From positions 434,001 to 498,000 of the forward strand of contig JAMXSV010000001.1 in the NCBI GenBank assembly GCA_027559495.1: 64,000 nt of DNA, written 5' to 3'. The notes beneath the pieces are model-generated. The model saw nothing but the letters and a program-made list of their open reading frames with translations. It was not told the origin of the DNA and did not search any database. The first letter of the stretch is position 1, and each line of letters opens with the position of its first letter. Source of the stretch: Aurifilum marmelostoma (taxonomy: Eukaryota; Ascomycota; Sordariomycetes; Diaporthales; Cryphonectriaceae). Below, piece by piece: positions 12,397-23,500 of the stretch. The position numbers were made by a program, and so were the translations under genes.

Positions 12397-13881
12397 ATGA
12401 AGTGCACGACAATATTGGCCCTCGGGGCCACGATAATATCATCAGCAGCAGGGTTGGACCCGAGGCAACGATCAGGAAGGACGACATCATCATCCTCATC
12501 ATTATCCTCATCATCATCATCATCAACAGCACCAAGGGTGGTCAGCATGCAGACACAGAGGAGGACAGTGGCGGAACCACACAAGCGAGACCGGCTGCGG
12601 AGGAGAGGGACGGTCAGGGCCAGCCTGGACAACGCAGAGACGCTCTACTTCATCAACGCCTCGATAGGGACGCCGGCGCAGACGCTCCGCCTGCACATCG
12701 ACACGGGCAGCAGCGACCTGTGGGTCAACACGCCCTCGTCGTCCTTCTGCTCGCAGTCCAAGAGGCCCTGCGCGCCGTCGGGGACCTACACGGCCAACGA
12801 CTCGTCGACGTACGAGTACGTCGGGTCGTGGTTCAACATCTCGTACGTGGACGGGTCCGGGGCGTGCGGCGACTACGCGACCGACACCATCACCCTGGGC
12901 GGCACGACGCTCGACGAGCTCCAGTTCGGCATCGGGTACGAGAGCACGAGCGGGCAGGGGATCCTGGGCATCGGGTACGCCGTCAACGAGGTGCAGGTGG
13001 GGCGGGCGCAGCTGTCGCCGTACGAGAACCTGCCGGCCCGGATGGTCTCGGCGGGCGCCATCCGGTCCAACGCCTACAGCCTCTGGCTCAACGACCTCGA
13101 CGCCAACCGCGGGTCCATCCTGTTCGGCGGCGTCGACACGGACCAGTTCGAGGGCGAGCTGGCCACCCTGCCCATCCAGGCCGAGGGCGCCATGTACGCC
13201 GAGTTCCTCATCACCATGACCAGCCTCGACATGGGCGACACCGTCGTCGCCTCGGGCGAGGCCCTGCCCGTGCTGCTGGACAGCGGGTCCAGCCTCACCT
13301 ACCTGCCCGACGCCATGGTCGAGACCATCTACAGCCAGGTCTCGGCCCAGTACGACTCGTCCGACGGCGCCGCCTACGTCCCCTGCTCCCTGGCCGACGA
13401 CGACACCGTCCTCCGCTTCAACTTCTCCCAGCCCGTCATCTCCGTCGCCATGAACGAGCTCGTCCTCGACGTCATCACCTCCTCGGGCAAGAGGCCCACC
13501 TTCTCCGACGGCACCGACGCCTGCCTCTTCGGCATCGCCCCCTCGGGCACCTCCACCAACGTGCTGGGCGACACCTTCCTGCGCAGCGCCTACGTCGTCT
13601 ACGACCTCGCCAACAACGAGATCTCGCTCGCCCAGACGAGGTTCAACACCACCACCAGCCACATTGTCGAGATCGGCTCCGGCACAAAGGCCGTCCCCAG
13701 CGCCACCAGCGTCTCCAACGCCGTGTCCGCCACCGGCATCGGCGAGGCCACCTCCACCACGGGCGGCTTTGGCCTCAAGAGCGGCGCCCCGCCCAGGCTG
13801 CAGGGCGTGGGCATGGCCTCGTGCGTCGTGGCGGCTGTCGTCGGTACCTTTACCCTCGGCCTGACGCTGGGCTTGATATAA
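12397..13881 (+). CDS. GPI-anchored (yapsin/candidapepsin-like) aspartyl protease
   Basis: Secreted pepsin-family (A1) endopeptidase, probably tethered to the plasma membrane or cell wall. It is a single exon of 494 residues. An N-terminal signal peptide (MKCTTILALGATII...) is followed by a Ser-rich stretch encoded by TCA/ATC repeats (residues about 29-47) and a basic propeptide with KR and RRR sites near residues 61-70, which suit a Kex2-type protease. The two catalytic motifs are DTGSSDLW (Asp about 102) and LLDSGSSLTYLP (Asp about 295). The flap-type WFNISYVDGSG segment lies between them, and Cys pairs are conserved. The C-terminus is Ser/Thr/Gly-rich and ends in a hydrophobic tail (ASCVVAAVVG...), the usual GPI-attachment layout. 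Related enzymes process cell-wall and surface proteins; the substrate here is unknown. The start is the first ATG of the frame and precedes the signal peptide. Confidence 0.92.
   Translation: MKCTTILALGATIISSAAGLDPRQRSGRTTSSSSSLSSSSSSSTAPRVVSMQTQRRTVAEPHKRDRLRRRGTVRASLDNAETLYFINASIGTPAQTLRLHIDTGSSDLWVNTPSSSFCSQSKRPCAPSGTYTANDSSTYEYVGSWFNISYVDGSGACGDYATDTITLGGTTLDELQFGIGYESTSGQGILGIGYAVNEVQVGRAQLSPYENLPARMVSAGAIRSNAYSLWLNDLDANRGSILFGGVDTDQFEGELATLPIQAEGAMYAEFLITMTSLDMGDTVVASGEALPVLLDSGSSLTYLPDAMVETIYSQVSAQYDSSDGAAYVPCSLADDDTVLRFNFSQPVISVAMNELVLDVITSSGKRPTFSDGTDACLFGIAPSGTSTNVLGDTFLRSAYVVYDLANNEISLAQTRFNTTTSHIVEIGSGTKAVPSATSVSNAVSATGIGEATSTTGGFGLKSGAPPRLQGVGMASCVVAAVVGTFTLGLTLGLI
12485..12537 (+). 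repeat. TCA/ATC trinucleotide repeat inside the protease gene
   Basis: An imperfect TCATCA/TCATCC repeat encodes a run of about 18 serines just after the signal peptide. Length changes in units of three would keep the frame, so this spacer may vary between strains. Confidence 0.75.
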
Positions 13882-14487
13882 GAATGTTGTCCGCGGAAAT
13901 GCTACGATACTCTTGATATACCCCGACAACCAATGCACACACACACACACACATACATTTCCCCATATAGCATTCTACGACACACCCAAACGGAGAAGGA
14001 GGAAGTGGGAAGGGAAAAAAAAAAGGAGACACAAAAATGCGCGTGCAGGAGACAGACATCTTCATTTGATATGACGAGATCGGTCAAACAATAGGAAAAA
14101 GGGGTGGACAAAGAAAGGCACACCAAACAAGACATGAACGATTTCATGATTTTCAATCCTGTTTGTCGACATATGCAAGGGGAACGGCCGCTCTCTGTTT
14201 TTTTTTCCTTTTCTTTTTCTTCTATTTTCAAAATTATGGTTTATATCCCTTCATTGCATGGCGTTGTGGATGGTCAGGTTTTCAAGTCCTATCGAGGCGA
14301 AAGGAGGAGATTTTTTTTTTTATTTATTTCAATTGCAACATTGCAACCCAGTACTTTGTACTGTAGAGAAGAAGCAAACCGAGACAGGCAGGACGGAGCT
14401 TCACTACTAGAAAGGAAAGAGGGGAAGGGGAAAAAAAAAAGGGTAGAAGATAACGGTGGGAGGGAGAGGGACGAATGGCTTCATCTT

Positions 14488-14526
<39 letters not shown>
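14488..14526 (+). repeat. CTA trinucleotide microsatellite, 13 perfect units
   Basis: A perfect 39-base CTA array, read directly. It lies outside any gene I can support and would be a likely length-polymorphic marker. Confidence 0.95.
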
Positions 14527-14527
<1 letters not shown>

Positions 14528-15923
14528 AGGACATGCCACACAAAATCCGGCATTGGAAATTACAAACTTTCATTCTCATGGTCACCCAAGTGGCCGAGCA
14601 GCACACATATTGTTGATGATCCCATATCCCTCGGTATCATGTGTTCATCCTGTGAGATTCTACACGCCATCTTGAGGGAGTAAAAAGAAAAACAAATTCA
14701 GAGTAACCATTCTGAGACGGTGTACGGACATTGTGTTGCATCTGCGCCCGCCACGCACGCCTCGTCATCACCACCACTCGCATATTATATTGCCGGGTCG
14801 CCCGCACCCGAATCCTGTCGGCAGCGCACAGCCGGGCCCTCCATTCATCTCAGTCAAGGTGGATTCTCTCTCTTTTCAAAACACCAAGACGCGTTATCTG
14901 CGGATCCCCAAGGTGGTAGGTAGGGTGCTGAGCGTGCGTTCCCCCCGCCGCCCCCCCCCCCCACACACCTCTCCCCCGGACCCCCAAAGTCAGGCAGGCG
15001 TCATCATCACTTGAAGATCGATCCGTTATCAAATACAAATGTGAAACAAGGTCTCATGGGACATGTGCTGATGAGGCATTGCTTGTGCCATGTGTCTGTG
15101 TACTTCCCCGATGTAATTATGGTACTGTGTTGTTGCTCATCTGACTTATCTCAGAGTTGCGCTTATATAATTGTGAGTAATTAATAGAGGAGGACCCTCT
15201 CAAAGCCTGTCAAAGCACTCAGTTGGTGGCTTCCTCATGCAAGTATTGTGAAACTACGAGGGTTCACGAAAAAACTCCTTTGGAGGGGGAGGAGGTCCCC
15301 GTGAAATGGCAACATCATGCCAATTTCCCCATCTGTTCGGTCTGGCAGCTTACTCAAGTATGCAGGCACACTCATTCCTCCTACCCAGAAACCACCCAGT
15401 CTCTGTGCACTTCGAACTTCTACTACCGCGCTCCGTCATAGCACTACTACTACGGTCGGACCATGAGAGGGTTGTCTGATGGTGTGTATACATGCAGACA
15501 TCCCTTTTCTCTTTCATCCATCAGCCTCGGCCAGCTCCATCTACACAGACACACACACACACACCCTTCACCAGCCCCTAAGAACTAATAATTATCAATA
15601 TATTCACCTACCTTCTTCTTCTGTGAATGTGATTAATCCTGCTGCTACCTACATCCAATCACACCGCATACTAAGTGGGCCTCATTAGAGCAGCAGAATC
15701 GCTCTGTAAGTCCGGTGTGGTCGGTCCCGCCAAAGTCTCCAGAAACCCGAGGGAGGCTGAGAGGCTGATCGTAGTAGGGTCGGTAGATGGATCGGATCGA
15801 TCGAGACCTATCTGCCAAAGCCTCCTCCAGTGGGAACCGAGCCGGCACAGTCGGCAGGCAGTGCTATGCACATCTCAATGCTACTGCCGTGCCGGTTTTC
15901 CGAGCAGTCTGAAGAGCGCGGCT

Positions 15924-15941
15924 CCCCCCCCGGGGGGGGGG
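15924..15941. repeat. C8G10 self-complementary block
   Basis: Eight C are followed directly by ten G. The tract is self-complementary and could fold as a hairpin or take part in G-quadruplex structure. It is also a likely site of polymerase or sequencing slippage. Confidence 0.7.
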
Positions 15942-16424
15942 CGGAAAAGGCGAGGATGAGGAGGGAGTTGTTGGAACAACCATAATGAGAAACACCAACA
16001 CACAGTGATATTAGGCTACGAGACTTGTCTTCATTGCACGAATTCGTAGTAACCATTTGTGTGAAGTAATAATATTATCCAAAGATCAGCCTTCTCTGAG
16101 GGCTAAGGGTATCTCTAAATGCTGTCCATCCATCCACGATAGGTGGTGGTAATATACAAACACATTCATGCCCTTCCTCTCACATAAACGCCGTCTACTC
16201 CATCAGCCGACCAAGACAAGGCTGAACCCCCATCCCCATCCAATCCCATGATTCCCATCACATCATACAGACCAAGATATCTTACAATATAAACATACAA
16301 AATGGCCCTCCTCTCGCTGTGGACCGCTGTCCTCAAATTTCTGACCACATTGGCTTGGTACAGACACCACCGTCTGACACAAACATACGCGAACGTAAAT
16401 ATGCCTTTTCCGCCCGCGGCCACC

Positions 16425-19400
16425 TCACTCTTCTTCGTGTGCCTCCAAGCTGCCCACCCGGAACCGGCTCACCACAAAGTCTCTTCCGCCTCCAAAGTAC
16501 GGGCCCATATCAAACGAGCCTGTAGGGCTCGACAACCTCCCCGCCGCCTCGCTCGCACTGGCCCTGGCTCCCACCTCTGTACTGGTACCACCACCACCGC
16601 GACCACCGCCCCCCCCTCCTCATTACTAGACCTGGCTCGCAAGCAGCCTTGTCGTAGCCTCCCGCATCAACTGACTCCGCATCCTCAGACCCAGGCACCG
16701 ACTCGGGTGGTGTGACAGGCATATCAGGGTCGGTAGGGCTGACCCCTCCGCCCCCGCCACCATCCTCGTCCTCGTTGTTCGGACTGAGCGCACCTGGCGG
16801 CGTCTCCAGCAGGAGGAGCGCATCAGCGTCGCGGCCTACGTGGTAGGGGTTCTCGATGTCATTGTTGTCAGCTCCACCACGCCTCATGTCGAGCGAGTCG
16901 GAGCGCACGGTCCGAGGATCCGAGACCTCGTGGACTCTGCGTGTCGTGAGGTCGGGAACATTGGGCGGCGTGTCAACGGGGCTGTCCATGAGGTCGGCGT
17001 CGAGGTCCAGGTCCAGCAGGCGGGTCGGACTGGGCGTGGCTCGCGGAATGGTGAGGGCCTTGCGGAGCTGCTGGACGTGCGCGAACGGCGGTGGCTTGGA
17101 GAGGCGTCTGCTGGCGCCGCTGGTGCTGCTGGCGCCGCCGCCACCGCTGCTGTGGTTGCTCGTCTGCATCTTCAGCTGCAGGCTCGGCCACCCACTCTCG
17201 CCTCCTGCCATAGTCGAGTCTCCAAAGTCCATAGAGAAGGGCACGCCGCCCTCGACCGCGCTGCGGTTGCGCTCCACCGCCTCTCGCAGCTCGTGCACCT
17301 GCCTGAGCAGGGCGCCGCGCAGGACGTTCTCCTGCTCATGCTGCATCGCGGCGGCAGCCTTGCCTGGGCCGCTCTGCCGCCTGATGTCAGCCGCCACGCG
17401 CGACCAGATACGTTCGTACTCTGCTTGTGGGAAGGGAAAGTCGACGATGGAGCTGTTGAGCTTGAGGCTCTTGACCAGGAACTGAATGCTCGTCAGGTTC
17501 CAGCAGTTGTCCTGGCAGTCGAGCATGCGCAGGGTGTTGTTCTGCCGGATGACGCTGCCTAGCGTGCCCACGTCGTCGTGAAGGTTCTGGTTGCGGATGC
17601 GCAGATGGGTGAGCGTCCTGTTGGACGCCAGCCCCCGCAGCGACCGGGCAAAGCCTCTTGCCAGCTGCCCTTCGTCTAGTTTCCCGCTGTAGCCGGAGAG
17701 GTCAAGATACCTGACCGATGTGTTGCCCTTGAAGAACGTCTCGAGCGCCTCGCACACTTCAGGTCCACAGGGTCCGTCTGCGAGCGGCGCAGGGGCGGTC
17801 CCTGCCATGCTCAGGAAGGTGATGTGCTTGTTCAGCGTCAGGGCCTTCATGAGAGCAACGAAGCTCTCCTCGCGACGGAACTCGATCATGTCGATGTGCA
17901 GGCCGGCAGGGCCTGGGGTGAGCGAGAGTGCGCGGCAGAGATCCTCGACGCCATCGTCGAGCGGGTTTCCGGCCAAGTGAAGGTGGGCATTGGAGTGGTT
18001 GGCCAGGGCACGCACGAGACGAGCAGCCTCGCGCCCGTTGATGCCGCAGCTGTTTAGGGCGAGCTTCCGCAGCGTCGAGGTTCCGGCTGATGAGCTGTGC
18101 TGCGTGTCAAAACAGTGAGGCTCTGATGGCAGTGGCTTTTGAGAGAGAAATCTCTCTAGGGCGTTCAGCGTTGCGTCGTTCAGGTTGAGTTTCGACAAGT
18201 CGAGTTCCTCGAGGTGCTCGAAGCGAGAGAGCGTCTCGAAGGAGAAGATGGGACCAGGAATGTCGCCCATCACCACACCAAAAACGTTAAGCTTCCTCAG
18301 ATCATGAATAGACTGGGACAAGCTCGCGATGAGGGAAGCATGGATTCGACCACGATTGCCAGATATGTCGAGGGACTGTAAGGAATGGCCCTGATGGTAC
18401 AGCACCTCGAAGACGTCGCGCAGGGCAAGATCAGAGAGGCCGCAATTCGATATATCGAGAGCTTGGATCGCGACACTCTGCGTCATCAACGCTTCAACTA
18501 TATCAAGTGGGATGATGGTTAGCAAGGTGCTTGCCGGAACGAAGAGGCGTGTCAGGAGCGAGTCACTCACCCAACCCGTCGATGTCTGTTGAGCGGAGAT
18601 AGTTGCCGCTCAGCAGAAGGCGGTTGCACTTTGTCAGGCCCAGCTCAAGCAGGTTCAAGATAGGGAAGAGGAATCCCAGATTGGTCCCTGTCGAGGGCGA
18701 TATGTTCCGCCGAACGTTCTGCTCAGTAAAACAGCGAGTGAAATCGATCTGTCGAATGGTCTCCGAACAAAAAGCAAGGGCGTGTATTTCCTGATGTAAC
18801 AGCGTGCCGAATTTCATCTGGCCCAGCTCGACCTCACTCAATGCCAGGCCTAGAAATGTCAGTGTCAGCCTAGCGTGTCGTATGGTCGCAATGGCAACAG
18901 GGCGCATAGAACTTACAGCTACGGTTAATGTACGGGACAGGAGTTCTGCCAGCAGGATCTGTCTTGTCCCATAGTCCACTGAGATCGATGCCGTTGAATG
19001 AGATGGAGTTGAAGTAGCCGTTGTAGCGGAGCGACCTCATGACAGCCAAGAGCTGCAGGTTGGTGTAGTTGCCGCCTGTCCTGGGCGGGAGCAGGCGGAA
19101 CTCGGGGGCGAGGTCTGTCTTCCAATTAATCTCCCACTCGACCTGCGCGCTGTGGTACGCCGAGAGGAATGCATCCAGTGTCCGCTTGAGGCCGCCGTAG
19201 TTGTCTCCCGGGATCAAGAGCTGCGGGTCGGTAAGCCCAGATATGCGGAAGGTCTCCATCGTCTGCATCGTTGTTGGCCAGCACGGCTTCAGAAACCTAT
19301 CTGCCTTCAAGAATGTGATGACGATCTGTCTATAGTACCTGCTTGCCAGTTCGAGCTTCACTGCCGGTTTGAAGGGTTCGCTTTTCCCCGAGAGATTAGC

Positions 19401-20534
19401 CTCAAATCGCCGAGAGTCGCAAAGAGAGGAGGGGATCTCCGCAAGGAAAGGTCATGCTCACCGGAAGGTCAGGACAAAGCGCTCTTCGTGGAATGTCCAA
19501 TTGGCCCGAAATGACTCCAAGGTCACCAAACCGAAGGTCTGGAACTTGACATCCACGGGAAGGCCGGGTCCCACCTCAGCGAGGTAACAAGAATTCCTGC
19601 CCAGAGCCAGATACCAAGAAGGCACATCCTGTGTCTTCCTCGGCTTGTCCTTTGAGTACACGTCTTCTCTGACCGATGTTCTCCTCACGACGGGAAAGAT
19701 CTCTGGCTTGCATGTCTTGAAATCAGGCTCTTCTTTTCCAAAAATGCCCACGATCTGCGCCTCCACCTCCAGCGGGACGAGAGAAGCCTCGGGAAACTCA
19801 ATGTTCTTGGCCTTCAGCTGTGCGACAATGATATGCATCATCTCGGATCGGGCCTGGGGCAGACTAAAGTAAGCCTGCGCGCTGCAGTAGGCTGCCCGAC
19901 ATGTGGGTGACCTCCACCACATCTCGATCCCGAACGAGGGCCGTGAGCCTTCCGCCACGAACACAGAAACCATCATGTGGACCGGAATCACAATCAGAGG
20001 TTCTGGTGCTGGCATCATGCCGTGCGTCTCCTGGCCGCCGTCGATCTGAGGAAAAGCAGCCATTGCCTCTGTCTTGCTCCTCATCTTGACGATATAATCT
20101 CGTGTCACTACTAAATAGGAAGGCTTGCTGCGAAGAACCTGTGGATCAGCTTCCACGGCGCAATGGGCTTCTACCTGCTGCGTCTTCCAGTCGATGGCTG
20201 TTTTGAAGTCGATCCCCGTCATGGGTAGCCTGGAGGAGCTCAGCGAGAGCGAGTACGCCCTTGACAGGCGCCTGCTGTGGTTTGAGGTGGCTGAGCTCCG
20301 CCGCGGCAAGGAATCGAAGGACGAAAATGATCCTGTCTGCTTGTGCAGCACTTTCTTGGTTGGCGAGGTCGGTGTGCCCGGCGTCGGCGACGAGTCGCTG
20401 AACACTCGTGTCGATGTCGAGGCCCGGCTGATGCTTCGCTTCACCGAGTTGAGGAACCCCGTGCTATTCCTATTCTCGTGTATCGAGCTCGCCGGTGAGC
20501 TTCCTCCAGGGCTCGAGCTGCTGGGGGGAATCAA
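16425..20534 (-). CDS. Large leucine-rich-repeat protein with PH-like N-terminal region, four exons
   Basis: Proposed exons on the minus strand are 20534-19462, 19380-18917, 18849-18571 and 18497-16425. Introns are 81, 67 and 73 nt, with GTGAGC, GTAAGT and GTGAGT donors and CTAAT, CTGAC and CTAAC branch points; all phases agree. The Ser-rich N-terminus (residues 1-95) is followed by a region resembling a PH-like fold. From about residue 450 there are RNI-type leucine-rich repeats (LQSLDISGN, LEELDLSKL, VRYLDLSGYSG, LRMLDCQDN). A Ser/Pro/Gly-rich disordered tail follows. As written, exon 4 stops at 16510 (1,267 aa), but the frame after a G8 run at 16610-16617 reads better one base over and ends at 16425 (1,295 aa with one G fewer). 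PH-LRR proteins often act in cortical actin or polarity control; that role is inference only. Confidence 0.8.
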
Positions 20535-23500
20535 TCGCCAGTCCCTGCAGCGACTGGACGGAGCTCTGCCGTTTCCATTTTAGAAGATCCATGGCTGCTG
20601 ATGATTCTTGCCCACCACTGCTCCTCCCAGCTCCTTATTTTGCACAAAGTGAGATAGTCGATAGTGGGTGCTGGGCCTCTCACACCAATGGCCCTGTGCA
20701 GGGTGAGCAGTGCTCACACACGCGCTGGTTGGGAGAATCGAGCGTGGCGGACGCTCAATTTAATGATACCAATCCCCAATCGGGTCCAACACAGCCTGGT
20801 GGAGTCGATGTCAGGCTGGCGGTCCCACAAGATTCGCCAGTTGATCCGAGTGTCTGGATCGACAGATACACGCGGCACATGAGCCCCGCGGCCAGACGAA
20901 GTGTGACGGAAAAGACCGCTGCTGCTTGCTAGAATACGCCGGATGCCGAGGTCACAAAGTATAACAGAGCGATGGCAGGCAGGGGAGGAACTAAGGGGAT
21001 TGGTGAAAGCGGTCGCGGTCCGAACGTAATAAGCCTGAGGAATGTTGTTGTTTCTGCAGTGGCTGGCAACCGGATGCAGGCCAAAATTGGAGACTTCTGT
21101 GAGTTGACAAACAAATCCCCGCCTCACGGGCTGGAAATGGTGAGGAGCGGTGCCGTGTTGCCGGATGTGACAAAATCCGGTTGAGGCGGATCAGCCTGCA
21201 CGGACTCTTGCTCAGAGAGGGGTCACAAGGAAATAATCAGGTGAGGTTGACGATGCGTGCGGCTGGGCCCCGCACCGAGACGAGAGAGCGTGTGAGAGAC
21301 AGTCTGACTGCTCCTCTTCTCTTGTGTGTTTGTCTGTGTGTGTGTGGTGGTGGTGGAAGGGGCTGTTGCTGCACGAGTTTCGTCAATCTCGTCGCTGTGG
21401 AAAGATAGACGGCTTCGAAGAAGTATATCACTGCCCAGCGCAGCAGCCCAGCCCAGCCTCATGGGCTGCCAAAGTTAGCAGCGGGGTGATTTGGCCATGC
21501 GAGCAAACTGCGGAGTCGTGAAGGATGTGACGATAACTCCTCCAAGGATCGAGCAGCACAGCTGGTGCCTTGCCGAGATAAAGCCAAGTCCTGTTGACGG
21601 TGTTGCAGCGGTTGGAATGAACGTCTTATCGGCCCAATCGACCCATAAAACGAGACTGAACTGATCGCACAAGTGACTAAAAACACAAAATCGAGCAATC
21701 AGATTCCGCTGACGATGATTTTGTGGTGGGAGCGAGGATGAGTCGCAAGTCTATATCCGGAGATAGAACGGATCGATCCTACGGGGCCAGGGGGTGCGAG
21801 AGACGCCGTGAAGAAAGAGAACCTCATGTAACGAGGCGCAAGCGGATGATAGCCAGCAACACAGGAACCGAAAACGAAGAGGCAGTCGAAATGCGGATGA
21901 CAAACAAAGAGAAGACGATGATGCGAAAAAAAAAAAAAATGCAGCTATTGCGCAGAGAGCAAATTCCACCTCAGCTGTGGAGATATATCATAGCGTCGTG
22001 AAGGCTGACGTATCTGCGTAAAAAGAACCGGTTGGATTATGGCGCTGTTTTTTTGTTGCTCATCCTCATTTGTTATGTAACGCGGCGTCGTGGTAGTTGG
22101 TCAGTAGTGCTGCTGCTGCTGCTGCTGCTCCCTCCGCCGGGTGGAGCATGCAAGAGTGCATGCAAGACTGCGTTTTCCCGGTATCTTTTACCATCGAGAA
22201 ACAACGGCATTGCCATGGCGTTTCTTCTCCCATCTTCGCCGCGTGAGGGAGAATGACCGTGCTAGGGATCGGAGCTGCTGCGTGTGGAGGCCACTAGGTG
22301 GGCAGACCGAGCAAGCGAGCTCGCAAGGAAAACTTGGCGGGGGGAGAACCCGGCTATGATGCCATCTCCCTGAGCTCTTATCCTGTTGCGGGCTGGTGGC
22401 CGCGTCTCATTGGTCAATGGCATGCTGGTTGGGGGGTGCTATCTGCTGTAGCTGGTGGTGTGCCGCCGCCCAAGGCACAAGGCTCAAGGGGGCCCAATAA
22501 AAGAACCCTGCAGCGCGGATCTGGGGATTCTTTTGGGGTAGGATCAGAGGGGGGCGACACCAACACCTCCTCCGTCCTGATTACATTGCAGGCCTCTCCC
22601 CCGCCCCCGTCTGCTGGCTCATGCCGTACGATCAACGACGCAGGGCCCTTCTGTGCCGCAATTCGCTTGGAAGAGAGAGACCCGTCAAGCAAAGGCCAGA
22701 CAAGAGACACGGGTAGGTGAAGGTCCGGTGAGGAGGTGGAACGGGAGCCTCGGTCGTCGGTCAACGTCATGCCAATTTTCCATCATCTTGGTGACCACAC
22801 AAGGCTCAAAGGCTAGTCCCTGCGGACTTCTGTGTATCGGTGCCACGTCTAACAAGGCCGAGAGATGCGCCGACTGCAAGCTGCTTCGAGATCGTCCTTG
22901 TACGCCCAGGTGCTTCCCAGCCAGCTCCAATTGCGCGTAGGCAAGTACAAGTTGGTTATGGCTCTTGTTCAGCCTGGAGCGAGGTGCTGCAGTTCACATG
23001 GGCCGCGGCGATTAAGACGATCTGACAGCTGACAGCGAGAGTCGTGAGTTGCCACTCTATTGTTGTTGCTGTGCCCATGGCCGGGGACGTCTTGCGTCAA
23101 CGCCACGCCATTTGGGCCTGTCGCCCTTGCCCTTTGGTCATGATGACGGAGTTCTCGTAACGGCAGGACCCCGATTGACAGCTTGGGCGCCATATCTGGA
23201 TGTAGGTTCCAAATGGAAGGCGTGGGTAGCATTGTGGCGGATGTAAGCGGAAGGCATGGGTAGCATGTGGCGTTGGTGTGGCTGTGGCTCCACTCCCTCC
23301 TAGTCTCTCTTTCCCTCTCCATTCTAGGCTGCCTCTCCCAAATTGGCAAGACACGACTTTGCTCACATCTCACACAACCCAAGGAAGGCAGAGCGTTCTC
23401 TCTTTCCCACTGCAATGCACCAACGCCTAATGCGGTGGTGACACGCTGCTATCGCGAGCTGTAAAGGGGCATGAGCTGGGCGTAAGACTGCCTGGACCAG

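Larger units (their letters stand above)
13882..16424. other. Intergenic region between convergent genes
   Basis: This lies between the 3' ends of the protease (plus) and the LRR gene (minus). It holds short AC repeats (near 13936-13953 and 15546-15564), A/T runs, a CTA microsatellite and a C8G10 block. No coding signal was found. Confidence 0.5.

Noticed and set aside
12402..13950. Long frames on both strands overlapping the aspartyl protease (504 and 475 codons)
   Set aside because: They are shadows of a GC-rich coding region. Their products are Arg/His- or Gly/Ala-rich and lack domains.
22298..22720. 140-codon frame starting MGRPSKRARKE, resembling a basic tail of a fungal transcription factor
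   Set aside because: No Zn2Cys6 cluster or other domain lies near it, and the rest of the frame is low-complexity.
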